Positions 34,517-43,522 of a stretch of 64,000 bases of DNA are shown in pieces. A program made the translations under genes and the position numbers. The notes beneath the pieces were generated by a model that was not told the DNA's origin, did no database searches, and saw nothing but the letters and a program-made list of their open reading frames with translations. The DNA is from Streptomyces alboniger (GTDB lineage: Bacteria > Actinomycetota > Actinomycetes > Streptomycetales > Streptomycetaceae). The stretch is taken from positions 2,170,001 to 2,234,000 of the forward strand of contig NZ_CP023695.1 of NCBI RefSeq assembly GCF_008704395.1. Reading direction: 5' to 3'. Positions within the stretch are counted from its first letter, which is position 1. Each line of letters opens with the position of its first letter.

Positions 34517-34987
34517 TCACCCCCCGCGGTGACCGTGGTGGCCCCCGCCGTGCTTCCCCGCGGCGTCCACCACGGTCCCGCCCAGCCGTTGCCGCAGCGC
34601 CGAGATGTCGGCGGGGCCGCCGACCGCGACCCAGCTGCCGCCGACGAGGTACGTACCGCCGTAGTCGTCCGCCTCGTCGAGCCATTCGGCCTGGCCACGG
34701 GCGTTTGTAAAGGTTACGAGGACGTAGCGCCGGGAACCGTTCTCACAGGTGGCCTGGCGCAGGTCGGCCGCGTCCGTCTGGATCTCGGCCCTGCACTTCG
34801 CCTTGGCCGCCAGCTGCTCCAGGCTGCCGCTCGCCGTGCTCGGTGTGCCGTCATCCCCCGAGCCGCACCCCACCACCGCGCCGCAGCCCGCCATCGCGAG
34901 CAGGAGGCCCACGCCCCTGCCCGAGAGCACACCCCGCACCGCGCCCCGTAGCACGCTCCGTGCCGCCTGCACTGCCTTCATCGTCAC
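34517..34987 (-). CDS. Putative lipoprotein of unknown function
   Basis: About 156 residues. After a basic stretch, the hydrophobic segment VGLLLAMAGCGAVVGCGSG carries lipobox-like Cys positions, so it is probably anchored outside the membrane. The mature part has a pair of Cys (AKCRAEIQ and ATCENGSRRYVLVTF) and a long C-terminal Gly/His tail. I picked GTG 34987 as the start because GGAAG is about 7 bases upstream; in-frame GTG 34996 and ATG 34981 are alternatives. Function unknown. It is convergent with the DUF1996 gene. Confidence 0.7.
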   Translation of the reverse strand: MTMKAVQAARSVLRGAVRGVLSGRGVGLLLAMAGCGAVVGCGSGDDGTPSTASGSLEQLAAKAKCRAEIQTDAADLRQATCENGSRRYVLVTFTNARGQAEWLDEADDYGGTYLVGGSWVAVGGPADISALRQRLGGTVVDAAGKHGGGHHGHRGG

Positions 34988-35092
34988 ACCCGTCACTTCC
35001 GGCGAGCCGAACTCGCCTGTCTCGTATGCACCTTTGAGGAGAGTCGGCCACGCGGCTACCGTGCGCCGCAGCCTTCACCTCAGGGGGTACAC

Positions 35093-38000
35093 ATGTCCGA
35101 ACCGTCCCGACGTTCCGTACTCAACGCCGCCGGCGCCCTCGGGCTCGGCGCCGCCGCGGGCGGGGTCCCGCTGTCGGCCCACGCCACCGAGGGGCCCGCG
35201 CAGGCCCCGGCCTTCGATACGGATTCCGCGCGCTCGGCACTCAACAGACTCCTCCCGCGTCACGCGGAGCAGTTCCGGCTCAGACTCCGCCCCGCACCCG
35301 GACGCGAGGACCGCTTCCGGGTCACCGGGGCGACCGGGCGGATCGAGGTGTCCGGCACGACGCCGGGTGTGCTGCTCACCGGCGTCCACTGGTATCTGAA
35401 GTACGTCTGCGGCACCCACATCACCTGGAACGGCAGCCAGTCGGTCCTGCCGCGCAGGCTGCCCGCCCCCGCGCGGCCGCTGGAGCGGTCCACCTCGCTG
35501 CCGCACCGGTTCGCCCTGAACGACACCAACGACGGGTACACCGCGCCGTACGCCGACTGGACGTACTGGGAGCGGATGATCGACGTACTCGCCCTGCACG
35601 GATGCAACGAAGTCCTGGTGGTGGCGGGAGCCGAGGCCGTCTATCACCGGGTCCTGAAGGAGTTCGGCTACTCCGACGCCGAGGCCAGGGCGTGGCTGCC
35701 CGCGCCCTCGCACCAGCCGTGGTGGCTGCTCCAGAACCTCTCCGGGTACGGAGGACCACTGAGCGAGCACCTCATATCCGACCGCGCCGAGTTGGGGCGC
35801 AGGATCTGCGACCGGCTGCGCTCACTCGGCATCGCGCCCGTACTGCCCGGCTACTACGGACACGTCCCCGACGGCTTCGTCGAGCGCAACGGCGGGGACG
35901 CGCGGGTGATCCCCCAGGGCATCTGGCACGGCTTCCAGCGGCCCGACTGGCTGGACCCCCGCACCACGGCCTTCGCGAGGGTCGCCGCCTCCTTCTACCG
36001 CCACCAGGAACAACTCCTCGGTCCCGCCGACCTGTTCAAGATGGACCTGCTGCACGAGGGCGGCACCCCCGGTGACGTGCCCGTGCCCGCCGCCGCCCGG
36101 GGCGTGGAGGCCGCCTTGCGCGCCGCGCGGCCCGGCGCGACCTGGGTGATCCTCGGCTGGGAGGCCAATCCGCTGCCCGCGCTGCTCGACGCCGTCGACA
36201 AGAAGCGGATGCTGATCGTCGACGGCGTCTCGGACCGGTACACGAGCGTCACCGACCGCGAGAAGGACTGGGGCGGCACGCCCTACGCCTTCGGCACCAT
36301 CCCCAACTTCGGCGGGCGCACGACGATCGGCGCCCGCACCCACCTGTGGAACGAGAAGTTCTTCGCCTGGCGCGACAAGGCGGGCAGCGCGCTGGTGGGG
36401 ACCGCCTTCATGCCGGAGGCCACCGACCGGGACCCGGCCGCCTTCGAGCTGTTCTCCGAACTGGCCTGGGTCGAGGGCCCTTTGGACCGGGCCTCGTGGT
36501 TCTCCTCGTACGCGGACTTCCGCTACGGCGGGCGTGACCGGGACGCGCGGGCCGCCTGGCGGGCGCTGCACGACACCGCCTACCGGCACACCGCCGTGGA
36601 GCGCAGCGACCCCCACGACTCCCTGTTCGCCGCCCGCCCCGACCTCGCGGCGAACCGCGCCGCCGAGTACGCGCCGCGCGCCCTGACCTACGACCCGGCC
36701 CGCTTCGACGCCGCGCTCACCGGGCTGCTCGGCGTGGCGGGCGCGCTGCGGAGCAGCGCCGCCTACCGGTACGACCTGGTGGACGTGGCCCGCCAGGCAC
36801 TCGCGCACCGCGGCCGCCAGCTCCTGCCGCAGCTGCGGACGGCGTACCGGCGCGAGGACCAGGAGGCATTCCGTGCCCTCTCGACGCTGTGGCTGCGGCT
36901 GATGCGGCTCTCGGACGAGGTCACCGGAACCCACACCGCCTTCCTCCTCGGCCCCTGGATCGAGGCCGCCCGGCGGATGGGGACGACCGACGCCGAGCGC
37001 GCCGAGTTCGAGCGGACCGCCAAGGTGCTGATCACCGTGTGGGGCGGGCGTGCCACGGCCGACGGCGGCAGGCTCCACGAGTACGGCAACCGCGAGTGGC
37101 ACGGGCTGATGAGCGACTTCTACGTGCCCCGGTGGCAGCGGTGGCTCGACGAGCTGGCGGACGCGCTGGCCGCGGGACGCGAGCCGAAGCCGGTCGACTG
37201 GTTCGCCGTGGAGGAGCCCTGGACGCGGGAGCGCGAGGACTATCCGCTGCGGCCGGTCGGCGATCCGTACCGCATCGCCTCACGGGTGCGCGGCATCCTC
37301 GCGCGGGCGCCCTACCAGGGGTCCGTGGAGGTCACCGCGGAGCCGCCCGCCTTCCCGCCGGGCGGCCACGCGCGCGTGACGGCCGCCTTCCGCAACGTCA
37401 ACGGGCTGCGCGCCACCGGCCGCGTCGACTTCGCGTTGACCGGCATCGAGGCGGAGCCCACCGGACCGGTGTCCCTGCCGCGGGTCGCCCCCGCGGGCAC
37501 CGGCAAGGTCACCTGGCGGGCCAGTGCGCCGGACACGCCCCTGGACCGGCCGCTGCGTCCGCTGCCGTACGAGATCGCCGTGCGGTACGGGCCGGCGGGC
37601 GAGCGGCGGGTGCGGCACGTCCACGAAGGCACCCTGTTCGAGGCGGCGCCGGTGAGCGGTGACTGGCGGACGTACTCCGGCAACGCCGCCGTATTCGGGG
37701 AGCTGGACGGGCGGTACGCGATCGACGGGGGCGGGGCCGACCTGTGGAAGGGCACCGCCGAGTTCGGCACGCTCTACCGGGCGGGGGCGCTGCGCGACGG
37801 CGTCTCGGTGACGGTACGGGTCGACGCGCAGGCGCCCACGGGGCCCTGGGCGCGGGCGGGCATCATCGCCCGCGACGCGCTGGCCACGCCGGGCTCGCGG
37901 GGGTTCGTGAACCTCGCCGTCACCCCGGCCAACGGCGTCGTGCTCTCGTACGACAGCAATGGTGACGGCACGCTGGACACGTACAAGAGGATCATGGGTG

Positions 38001-38215
38001 TCAAGGCGCCTGTGCTGCTGCGCCTGGCGCGTGCCGGGGGCTCCTTCACGGGCGCCTGTTCCACGGACGGCGGCGACACCTGGCGGACGGTGGCGACGGT
38101 GGCCGTGCCGGGCGCGGCCGCCGCACAGGACGTGGGGATGTTCATGAGCGCGACGAACGGGGGCGACGAGGGGCGCGGGACGGCCGAGTTCAGCGGATGG
38201 ACGGTGACGTCGTAA
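35093..38215 (+). CDS. Secreted alpha-N-acetylglucosaminidase (GH89, NAGLU-like)
   Basis: A 1040-residue exo-glycosidase that should release terminal alpha-linked GlcNAc. The Tat-type signal is SRRSVLNAAGALGLG. A small N-terminal domain (VLLTGVHWYLKYVCGTHITW) precedes the barrel, with APSHQPWWLLQNLSGYGGP. Two likely catalytic acids align with human NAGLU: Glu322 in KMDLLHEGG and Glu456 in FELFSELAWVEGP. NFGGRTTIG matches human HNFGGNHGLFG. The GH89 homology runs to about residue 740. The remaining 300 residues hold a beta-rich module and a last domain of DUF1349/concanavalin-like type (RAGIIARDALATPGSRGF). It is a stand-alone gene; host glycans or mucin-like glycans in soil are possible substrates. 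Confidence 0.88.
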   Translation: MSEPSRRSVLNAAGALGLGAAAGGVPLSAHATEGPAQAPAFDTDSARSALNRLLPRHAEQFRLRLRPAPGREDRFRVTGATGRIEVSGTTPGVLLTGVHWYLKYVCGTHITWNGSQSVLPRRLPAPARPLERSTSLPHRFALNDTNDGYTAPYADWTYWERMIDVLALHGCNEVLVVAGAEAVYHRVLKEFGYSDAEARAWLPAPSHQPWWLLQNLSGYGGPLSEHLISDRAELGRRICDRLRSLGIAPVLPGYYGHVPDGFVERNGGDARVIPQGIWHGFQRPDWLDPRTTAFARVAASFYRHQEQLLGPADLFKMDLLHEGGTPGDVPVPAAARGVEAALRAARPGATWVILGWEANPLPALLDAVDKKRMLIVDGVSDRYTSVTDREKDWGGTPYAFGTIPNFGGRTTIGARTHLWNEKFFAWRDKAGSALVGTAFMPEATDRDPAAFELFSELAWVEGPLDRASWFSSYADFRYGGRDRDARAAWRALHDTAYRHTAVERSDPHDSLFAARPDLAANRAAEYAPRALTYDPARFDAALTGLLGVAGALRSSAAYRYDLVDVARQALAHRGRQLLPQLRTAYRREDQEAFRALSTLWLRLMRLSDEVTGTHTAFLLGPWIEAARRMGTTDAERAEFERTAKVLITVWGGRATADGGRLHEYGNREWHGLMSDFYVPRWQRWLDELADALAAGREPKPVDWFAVEEPWTREREDYPLRPVGDPYRIASRVRGILARAPYQGSVEVTAEPPAFPPGGHARVTAAFRNVNGLRATGRVDFALTGIEAEPTGPVSLPRVAPAGTGKVTWRASAPDTPLDRPLRPLPYEIAVRYGPAGERRVRHVHEGTLFEAAPVSGDWRTYSGNAAVFGELDGRYAIDGGGADLWKGTAEFGTLYRAGALRDGVSVTVRVDAQAPTGPWARAGIIARDALATPGSRGFVNLAVTPANGVVLSYDSNGDGTLDTYKRIMGVKAPVLLRLARAGGSFTGACSTDGGDTWRTVATVAVPGAAAAQDVGMFMSATNGGDEGRGTAEFSGWTVTS

Positions 38216-38255
38216 AGGTGTGTTCTGTGGGGCACGTGTGTGCGAAGGTGAGGTC

Positions 38256-38759
38256 ATGAACGCGGACTGGGAACAGCGGGTGGCCGAGGTCTGGAACTCC
38301 TTCGAGGCGTACGAGGAGGACCGCGCCGCGGAGTTCCGCGCGCTGATCGACGAGTTGGCCGCGGAGCTGCCCGAGGGCGACCCCCTCGGCCTCTTCGAGC
38401 GGGCCTGCGCCTTCGACTCCACCGGGTACTCCGACCGGGCCGTGCCGCTGTACCAGGAAGCCCTGGACCGCGGTCTCGGCGGCTCCCACAAGCAGCGCGC
38501 CGTCATCCAACTCGCCAGCTCGCTGCGGAACGTGGGCCGCGCGGAGGAGGGCGTCGCGCTGCTCACACCGGAACTGGTCGGGCCGTCGAACGAGCTGGAC
38601 GACGCCGTCCGGTCCGTCCTGGCGCTGTGTCTGGCGGACCTCGGCCGTGAGCGCGAGGGGCTCGCCCTGGTACTCGGCGCCCTCGCTCCCCATCTGCCCC
38701 GCTACCAGCGCTCGATGGCCCATTACGCCCGCGCCCTCGTGGAGCCCGTGCCCTCTTGA
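38256..38759 (+). CDS. Tetratricopeptide-repeat (TPR_5) protein
   Basis: A 167-residue cytoplasmic all-helical protein. The start MNADWEQRVAEVWNSFEAYE leads into TPR helices: LFERACAFDSTGYSDRAVPL, then HKQRAVIQLASSLRNVGRAE and VRSVLALCLADLGREREGLA. It matches the TPR_5 type found in many actinobacteria and Bacillus, role unknown, probably protein-protein contact. ATG 38256 follows GAGG-like sequence at a short distance. The 40 bp before it separate it from the GH89 gene; it is on the same strand. Confidence 0.82.
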   Translation: MNADWEQRVAEVWNSFEAYEEDRAAEFRALIDELAAELPEGDPLGLFERACAFDSTGYSDRAVPLYQEALDRGLGGSHKQRAVIQLASSLRNVGRAEEGVALLTPELVGPSNELDDAVRSVLALCLADLGREREGLALVLGALAPHLPRYQRSMAHYARALVEPVPS

Positions 38760-38794
38760 GGTGACCAACCGACGATTCGCTCGTTCTGCTGAAC

Positions 38795-40717
38795 GTGTCG
38801 TCGAATGTGCAGTCTCAGCCTTCGCAGTCCCCGAGCGCCAGCGGCCCCGCCCCCGTCCTCGACGTGGAGCAGGCCGAGGCCGCCCTCGTCGAGCACTATC
38901 CGCGGCTCGTCCGGCTGGCCTATCTGGTGCTGCCACCGAGCCTCGGCCGCAACCGCCGGGTCCTGACCGCGCACGCCCTCACGCAGCGCGCCCTGCCACG
39001 CGGCCGCACGTCGGGCGCCTCGGCGGCCATCCCCGCGCAGCAGGGCGGCGCACACCTGCGGGATCCCGGATACGCGTACGTACGTCTCCGGGTCCTGCGC
39101 GGCGCCCTCGACGCCGGGCTGCCGCTGACCTGGAAGGCCCTGCCCAGGCGGGCGCAGCTGCCCCCGCTGCTGCCCCAGGTCCGGGGGCTGCGGCTCTTCC
39201 CGCGCTCGGGCGGCGCCGACGAACTCGCCCTCGACCAGAGCCTGGCCAAGCTGTCGGGCGCCGCCCGCGCCGCCTACGTCCTGCGCGGCCTGGAGGGCCT
39301 CGACGACTCCGGGGTGCGCTCGGTGCTGACGGCCGCCGGGTGCGACGACGCGGACGACGCCCTCGAAGAGGCCGACGAGGTCGAGGCGCGCTACGCCCTG
39401 CTCGCCTCCCCCGAGTTCGACCCCTGCTCCCTCCAGGCCAGGCCGACCGACCTGATGCGGCGCAGGCAGCACATGAAGGCCGCCGGAGTCGCGGCCCTCG
39501 CCACACTCGTGTGCGGGGCGCTCCTCGGCCTGCCCGGCGAGGGCTGGGGGCCCGACGGCGCCGCCGCTCCCCCGTACGCGCGCAACCCCGCCGCTCAAGC
39601 CGCGCTCGATCCGGGGCAGTTGACGGTGGCCACGGCCAGCGCGTGGAAACGTTCCGCCCGCACCGACTTCTCCGTGTGGCCCGCGCGCGGCAACCTCGTC
39701 GGCGACAGGGATCTGCTGCGCCGCGCCCTCGCCGTCTGGGCCAGGCCCGGTGAGACCGTCCAGGTGTCGGCCACCCCCGGCACGCCCTCGGGGGCGCCCC
39801 CCGGGCCCGCCCAGCTGCTCTTCGCGGGCGAGGTCGACGCCGCGCGCGTCGTCCTGTTCCACGACGGTCTGCGCATCGTGCGCTACGCCGAGCCGAAGGA
39901 GGGCACGAGCGGCGCCGCGCTGGACTTCGCGCGCGTGGACGGCGCGAGCGGCCCCGAGGCGAGCGCCGTCGTCGTCAACCGCACGGACGGCAACATCCGC
40001 TATCTGACGGCGCCGTGGGTCAAGGCCGCCGCGGTCCGCGACCTGCTGAAGCCCGCGGGAAAGGCGGCCCCGCTGCACCGTGACAAGGACGGCGTCACCG
40101 ACCCGTTCGCCGGCCCCGCGCCGACCGGGCGGTGCACCTCCTGGAACGCGCTGCGGCTGCGCGACGACACCGGCGTGGTGGGGACCTCGACCGACCTCGG
40201 CGAGCTGACCCCCGCCCGGCTGACCGCGGGCCGCCCCGAGGCGCCGCGCGAGGCCGGGCCCGCGGACTGGGCGAAGTCCGCCTGCTCCCTCGCGTCGGTG
40301 CGCTCCCACGGCGTGCGGTCCGTGAACGCCTGGGCGTACGCCCGGCAGACCCTACCCGAGGCCAACGGCGCCGCCCAGTGGGTCTGCACGCGGGCCGAGA
40401 CCTGGCGGGGCGGCGGCAGCCGGTCCTTCGCCCAGTTCGAGACGGCCGGCGGGCCCGCGGGCGCCGTGGCCGCCAAGGCCGAGGACACCCCCGCGTGCGG
40501 CGCCCGCGACCCCAAGGTCCTCGCGGGCGTCCTGTGGAAGTCCCAGGGCGGCAACTGGTACCTCCTGGGCGCGGGCAGCAAGGACGTCGCGTCCCTCACC
40601 ACGTCCGCCGGCGACCGGGTCCAGGGCAACGTCATCGCGGTCAGGACGGAGCGCACCGCCCGCGCGCGCCTGAGCGGCACCCTGGCGGACGGCACGAAGG
40701 TGTCGACGCTGCGCTAG
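38795..40717 (+). CDS. Membrane protein with sigma-factor-like N-terminal region
   Basis: A 640-residue protein. Residues 20-215 resemble an ECF sigma factor without clear promoter-contact residues: AALVEHYPRLVRLAYLVLPP (region 2-like) and LAKLSGAARAAYVLRGLEGL (region 4-like). Residues 227-247 form one membrane helix (AAGVAALATLVCGALLG). The outer part of about 390 residues is Ala/Gly-rich and has two paired Cys (RCTSWNALRLRD, KSACSLASV, QWVCTRAETW, DTPACGARDP). Start GTG 38795. No homologue of known role is recognised; the layout suggests a membrane-tethered sensor or regulator. Confidence 0.7.
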   Translation: MSSNVQSQPSQSPSASGPAPVLDVEQAEAALVEHYPRLVRLAYLVLPPSLGRNRRVLTAHALTQRALPRGRTSGASAAIPAQQGGAHLRDPGYAYVRLRVLRGALDAGLPLTWKALPRRAQLPPLLPQVRGLRLFPRSGGADELALDQSLAKLSGAARAAYVLRGLEGLDDSGVRSVLTAAGCDDADDALEEADEVEARYALLASPEFDPCSLQARPTDLMRRRQHMKAAGVAALATLVCGALLGLPGEGWGPDGAAAPPYARNPAAQAALDPGQLTVATASAWKRSARTDFSVWPARGNLVGDRDLLRRALAVWARPGETVQVSATPGTPSGAPPGPAQLLFAGEVDAARVVLFHDGLRIVRYAEPKEGTSGAALDFARVDGASGPEASAVVVNRTDGNIRYLTAPWVKAAAVRDLLKPAGKAAPLHRDKDGVTDPFAGPAPTGRCTSWNALRLRDDTGVVGTSTDLGELTPARLTAGRPEAPREAGPADWAKSACSLASVRSHGVRSVNAWAYARQTLPEANGAAQWVCTRAETWRGGGSRSFAQFETAGGPAGAVAAKAEDTPACGARDPKVLAGVLWKSQGGNWYLLGAGSKDVASLTTSAGDRVQGNVIAVRTERTARARLSGTLADGTKVSTLR

Positions 40718-40771
40718 ATTCCCTTCGCGCACCCCTGTACCACCCGGCCTACCCATCAGTACATTGACGCC

Positions 40772-41674
40772 ATGTCTAACACGGCGTCCGAGCGAATACC
40801 GCTCAAGGCTCGCAACGTCTCCTTCTCCTGGGAGGACACCCCGCTCCACTGGCTCCCGGGCGACCCGTTCACCACGCACACCATCAACGTGCTGCATCTG
40901 CTGCTGCCCGCCGGCGAGCGCTGGTTCGTGCACGTCTACAAGCAGGTCCTGCCGTACATCAAGGACGAGCGGCTGCGCGAGGACGTCATCGGGTTCATCG
41001 GCCAGGAGGCGATGCACGCGCAGGCACACGACGAGGTCCTGCCGCACCTCAAGGAGCGGGGCCTCGACCCGACGCCGTACACCGCGCAGGTCGACTGGCT
41101 CTTCGAGAAGCTGCTCGGGGACCGGACCCTGCCACCGGGCAGGGCGCGCCACTGGTGGCTGATGGAGCGCGTCGCGATGATCGCCGCCATCGAGCACTAC
41201 ACCGCCTTCCTCGGCAACTGGATCCTCAACGCCGAGGAGCTGGACCGCAGGGGCGCCGACCCGACCATGCTGGACCTGCTGCGCTGGCACGGCGCCGAGG
41301 AGGTCGAGCACCGCTCCGTGGCCTTCGAGCTGTTCATGCACGTCGACGGCGGCTACCGGCGCCGCGCGCGGACCTGGGCGACCGCCTTCACCGCCCTGGT
41401 CTTCCTCTGGCAGCGCGGGGCGCGGTTCTTCATGGCGAACGACCCTACGCTCGTCCACGGCAGGGCGAGCCTGAGGGACCTCCACCGCAGCGGGCGGGCG
41501 GGCACGCTGCCGACGGCCGGCGACATGATCCGCTCCATCCCGCGCTATCTGAGCCGCGGCTACCACCCCTCCCAGGAGGGCAGCACCGAACAGGCCGTGG
41601 CCTACCTCGCCTCCTCACCGGCCGCCACCGCGGCCGAGAAGGCCGCCGCCCACCGGTCGAACGGGGGCGTCTGA
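40772..41674 (+). CDS. Ferritin-like di-iron protein (PF10118, 'metal-dependent hydrolase')
   Basis: A 300-residue protein of the family named metal-dependent hydrolase. The metal motifs are those of four-helix-bundle di-iron carboxylate proteins: Glu49 in AGERWFVH, Glu79xxHis82 in GQEAMHAQAHDE, Glu141 in AAIEHYTAF and Glu177xxHis180 in GAEEVEHRSVAF. No hydrolase catalytic triad is visible. The next gene starts one base after its stop and encodes a flavin/2Fe-2S reductase, so an O2-activating role such as oxygenase or desaturase fits better than hydrolysis (inference). ATG 40772. C-terminal 40 residues are variable. Confidence 0.85.
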   Translation: MSNTASERIPLKARNVSFSWEDTPLHWLPGDPFTTHTINVLHLLLPAGERWFVHVYKQVLPYIKDERLREDVIGFIGQEAMHAQAHDEVLPHLKERGLDPTPYTAQVDWLFEKLLGDRTLPPGRARHWWLMERVAMIAAIEHYTAFLGNWILNAEELDRRGADPTMLDLLRWHGAEEVEHRSVAFELFMHVDGGYRRRARTWATAFTALVFLWQRGARFFMANDPTLVHGRASLRDLHRSGRAGTLPTAGDMIRSIPRYLSRGYHPSQEGSTEQAVAYLASSPAATAAEKAAAHRSNGGV

Positions 41675-41675
41675 C

Positions 41676-42743
41676 ATGCCCCGCGTCCGCACCCTCGCCC
41701 TCGTCGCGGGCGGTGCCGTGCTCGCCCGGCGGGCACTGCGCCGCCGCATCGCGTCCTCCCCGCTGTGGCCGCTGCCCGCCCTGGAGGAGCCGGTCTCGGG
41801 GCGGCCGCGCTCCCGGGCGCTGCGGCTGCGCGTCGCACGGCACGAGCGGGTCGCCGAAGGCGTCGTCCAACTCCGTCTGGAGGGCACGGGCTTGCCGCCG
41901 TGGACGCCGGGCGCCCACCTCGACCTGGTCCTCCCCTCGGGGCTCGTACGGCAGTACTCGCTCTGCGGCGACCCCGAGGACTCCTCCTCGTACACCGTCG
42001 CGACCCGGCTGATCACCGCCGAGCAGGGCGGCAGGGGCGGCTCGCGCGAGGTGCACGAGCTGCGCGAGGGCACCGAGGTCGAGGTGCGGGGGCCGCGCAA
42101 CCGCTTCCCGCTCGCCACCGCCCCGTCGTACGCCTTCGTGGCCGGGGGCATCGGGATCACCCCGATCCTGCCGATGCTGCGGGCCGTCGAGGCCTCGGGG
42201 GTGCCGTGGCGGCTGCTGTACGCAGGGCGTTCGTGCGCCACGATGCCGTTCCTCGACGAGGTCGAGAAGCTCGGCGCGGGGCGTGCGGGGCGGGTCACCG
42301 TCGCCGCCGAGGACGCGGACGGGCTGCCGGACGTGGCGGCTTTCCTCAGCGGGGCGGCCGAGGGCGCCGCCGTCCACGTATGCGGGCCGGAAGGGCTGAT
42401 GGAGGCGGTCACCGCCGCGCTGCCCGCCGGGTGTTCGCTGCATCTGGAGCGGTTCTCGCCCCGCCTCTCCACCGAGGGCGACGCCGCCTTCGAGGTCGAG
42501 CTGCGGCGCAGCGGGCGCACGGTGGCGGTCGCCGCGGACAGCACGGTGCTTGCCGCGGTCCGCGCCGAGCTGCCGGACACGGCGTACTCCTGCGAGCAGG
42601 GTTTCTGCGGAACGTGCCAACAGCGCGTCCTGGAAGGGGAGATAGACCACCGCGACGAGTTGCTCACGGACGCCGAGCGGGCCGCCTCCATGCTCATCTG
42701 CGTCTCGCGGGCGCACGGCGAGCGGCTGGTGCTCGATCTGTGA
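41676..42743 (+). CDS. PDR/VanB-type reductase (flavin, NAD(P)H, 2Fe-2S)
   Basis: A 355-residue electron-transfer protein. After a short basic/hydrophobic N-terminus come the flavin motif VRQYSLCGD (RxYS), the nucleotide motif FVAGGIGITPILPML and a C-terminal plant-type ferredoxin domain with Cys306, Cys311, Cys314 and Cys342 (CEQGFCGTCQ, then MLICVSR). It passes electrons from NAD(P)H through flavin to an oxygenase partner. ATG 41676 follows the di-iron gene stop by one base, so they are coupled; the di-iron protein is the obvious partner. Confidence 0.92.
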   Translation: MPRVRTLALVAGGAVLARRALRRRIASSPLWPLPALEEPVSGRPRSRALRLRVARHERVAEGVVQLRLEGTGLPPWTPGAHLDLVLPSGLVRQYSLCGDPEDSSSYTVATRLITAEQGGRGGSREVHELREGTEVEVRGPRNRFPLATAPSYAFVAGGIGITPILPMLRAVEASGVPWRLLYAGRSCATMPFLDEVEKLGAGRAGRVTVAAEDADGLPDVAAFLSGAAEGAAVHVCGPEGLMEAVTAALPAGCSLHLERFSPRLSTEGDAAFEVELRRSGRTVAVAADSTVLAAVRAELPDTAYSCEQGFCGTCQQRVLEGEIDHRDELLTDAERAASMLICVSRAHGERLVLDL

Positions 42744-42799
42744 AGTCCCGTGGCGCACCGGCCCGTCGAGAGGCCGGATCTGCTCGGTAAGGTGTTCGT

Positions 42800-43522
42800 A
42801 TGACAACCGGGGTGCGCCGCAGGATGGGCGTCGAGGAGCGTCGGCAGCAGTTGATCGGGGTCGCGCTCGACCTCTTCAGCCACCGCTCGCCCGACGACGT
42901 CTCCATCGACGAGATAGCAGCGGCCGCGGGCATCTCGCGCCCGCTGGTCTACCACTACTTCCCCGGCAAACTCAGCCTGTACGAGGCGGCGTTGCGGCGA
43001 GCGGCCGAGGACCTCGCCGAGCGGTTCGTGGAGCCGCGCGAGGGGCCGCTCGGGGCCCGGCTGCTGCGGGTGATGGGCCGCTTCCTGTCCTTCGTCGACG
43101 AGCACGGGCCCGGTTTCTCCGCGCTGATGCGGGGCGGCCCCGCTGTCTCCGCGGGCGGCGCGTGCTCGGTGGAGACGGCGTCGGCCTCGGCGACGAACGC
43201 GCTGATCGACTCGGTGCGGCAGGCGGCGTACGACCAGATCCTCGCGCACCTCGGGGTCACCGAACCGCCCGCGCGGCTGGAGCTGGTGGTGCGGTCGTGG
43301 ATCTCCCTCGCCGAGTCCACGGCGCTGCTCTGGCTGGACGGGCGCCGCATCCCGCGCGCGGAGCTTGAGCTGCAACTGGTGCACGACTTCGCGGCGCTCA
43401 CCGCGGTGAGCGCCGCGTACGACGAGGAGATGGCGGAGCTGCTGCGCGGCATCCTGGCCACGGAGCCGGCCGACGGTCCGTTCGCCGAGCTGATCGGCCG
43501 GCTGATGGAGCTGGCGCGGTGA
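42800..43522 (+). CDS. TetR family transcriptional regulator
   Basis: A 240-residue repressor-like protein. The N-terminal HTH is clear: RRQQLIGVALDLFSHRSPDD and IDEIAAAAGISRPLVYHYFP. The C-terminal ligand pocket is Ala/Leu-rich. It lies 56 bp after the reductase on the same strand and may control the di-iron/reductase pair. Its stop overlaps the next start by 4 bases (GTGA). ATG 42800. Ligand unknown. Confidence 0.93.
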   Translation: MTTGVRRRMGVEERRQQLIGVALDLFSHRSPDDVSIDEIAAAAGISRPLVYHYFPGKLSLYEAALRRAAEDLAERFVEPREGPLGARLLRVMGRFLSFVDEHGPGFSALMRGGPAVSAGGACSVETASASATNALIDSVRQAAYDQILAHLGVTEPPARLELVVRSWISLAESTALLWLDGRRIPRAELELQLVHDFAALTAVSAAYDEEMAELLRGILATEPADGPFAELIGRLMELAR

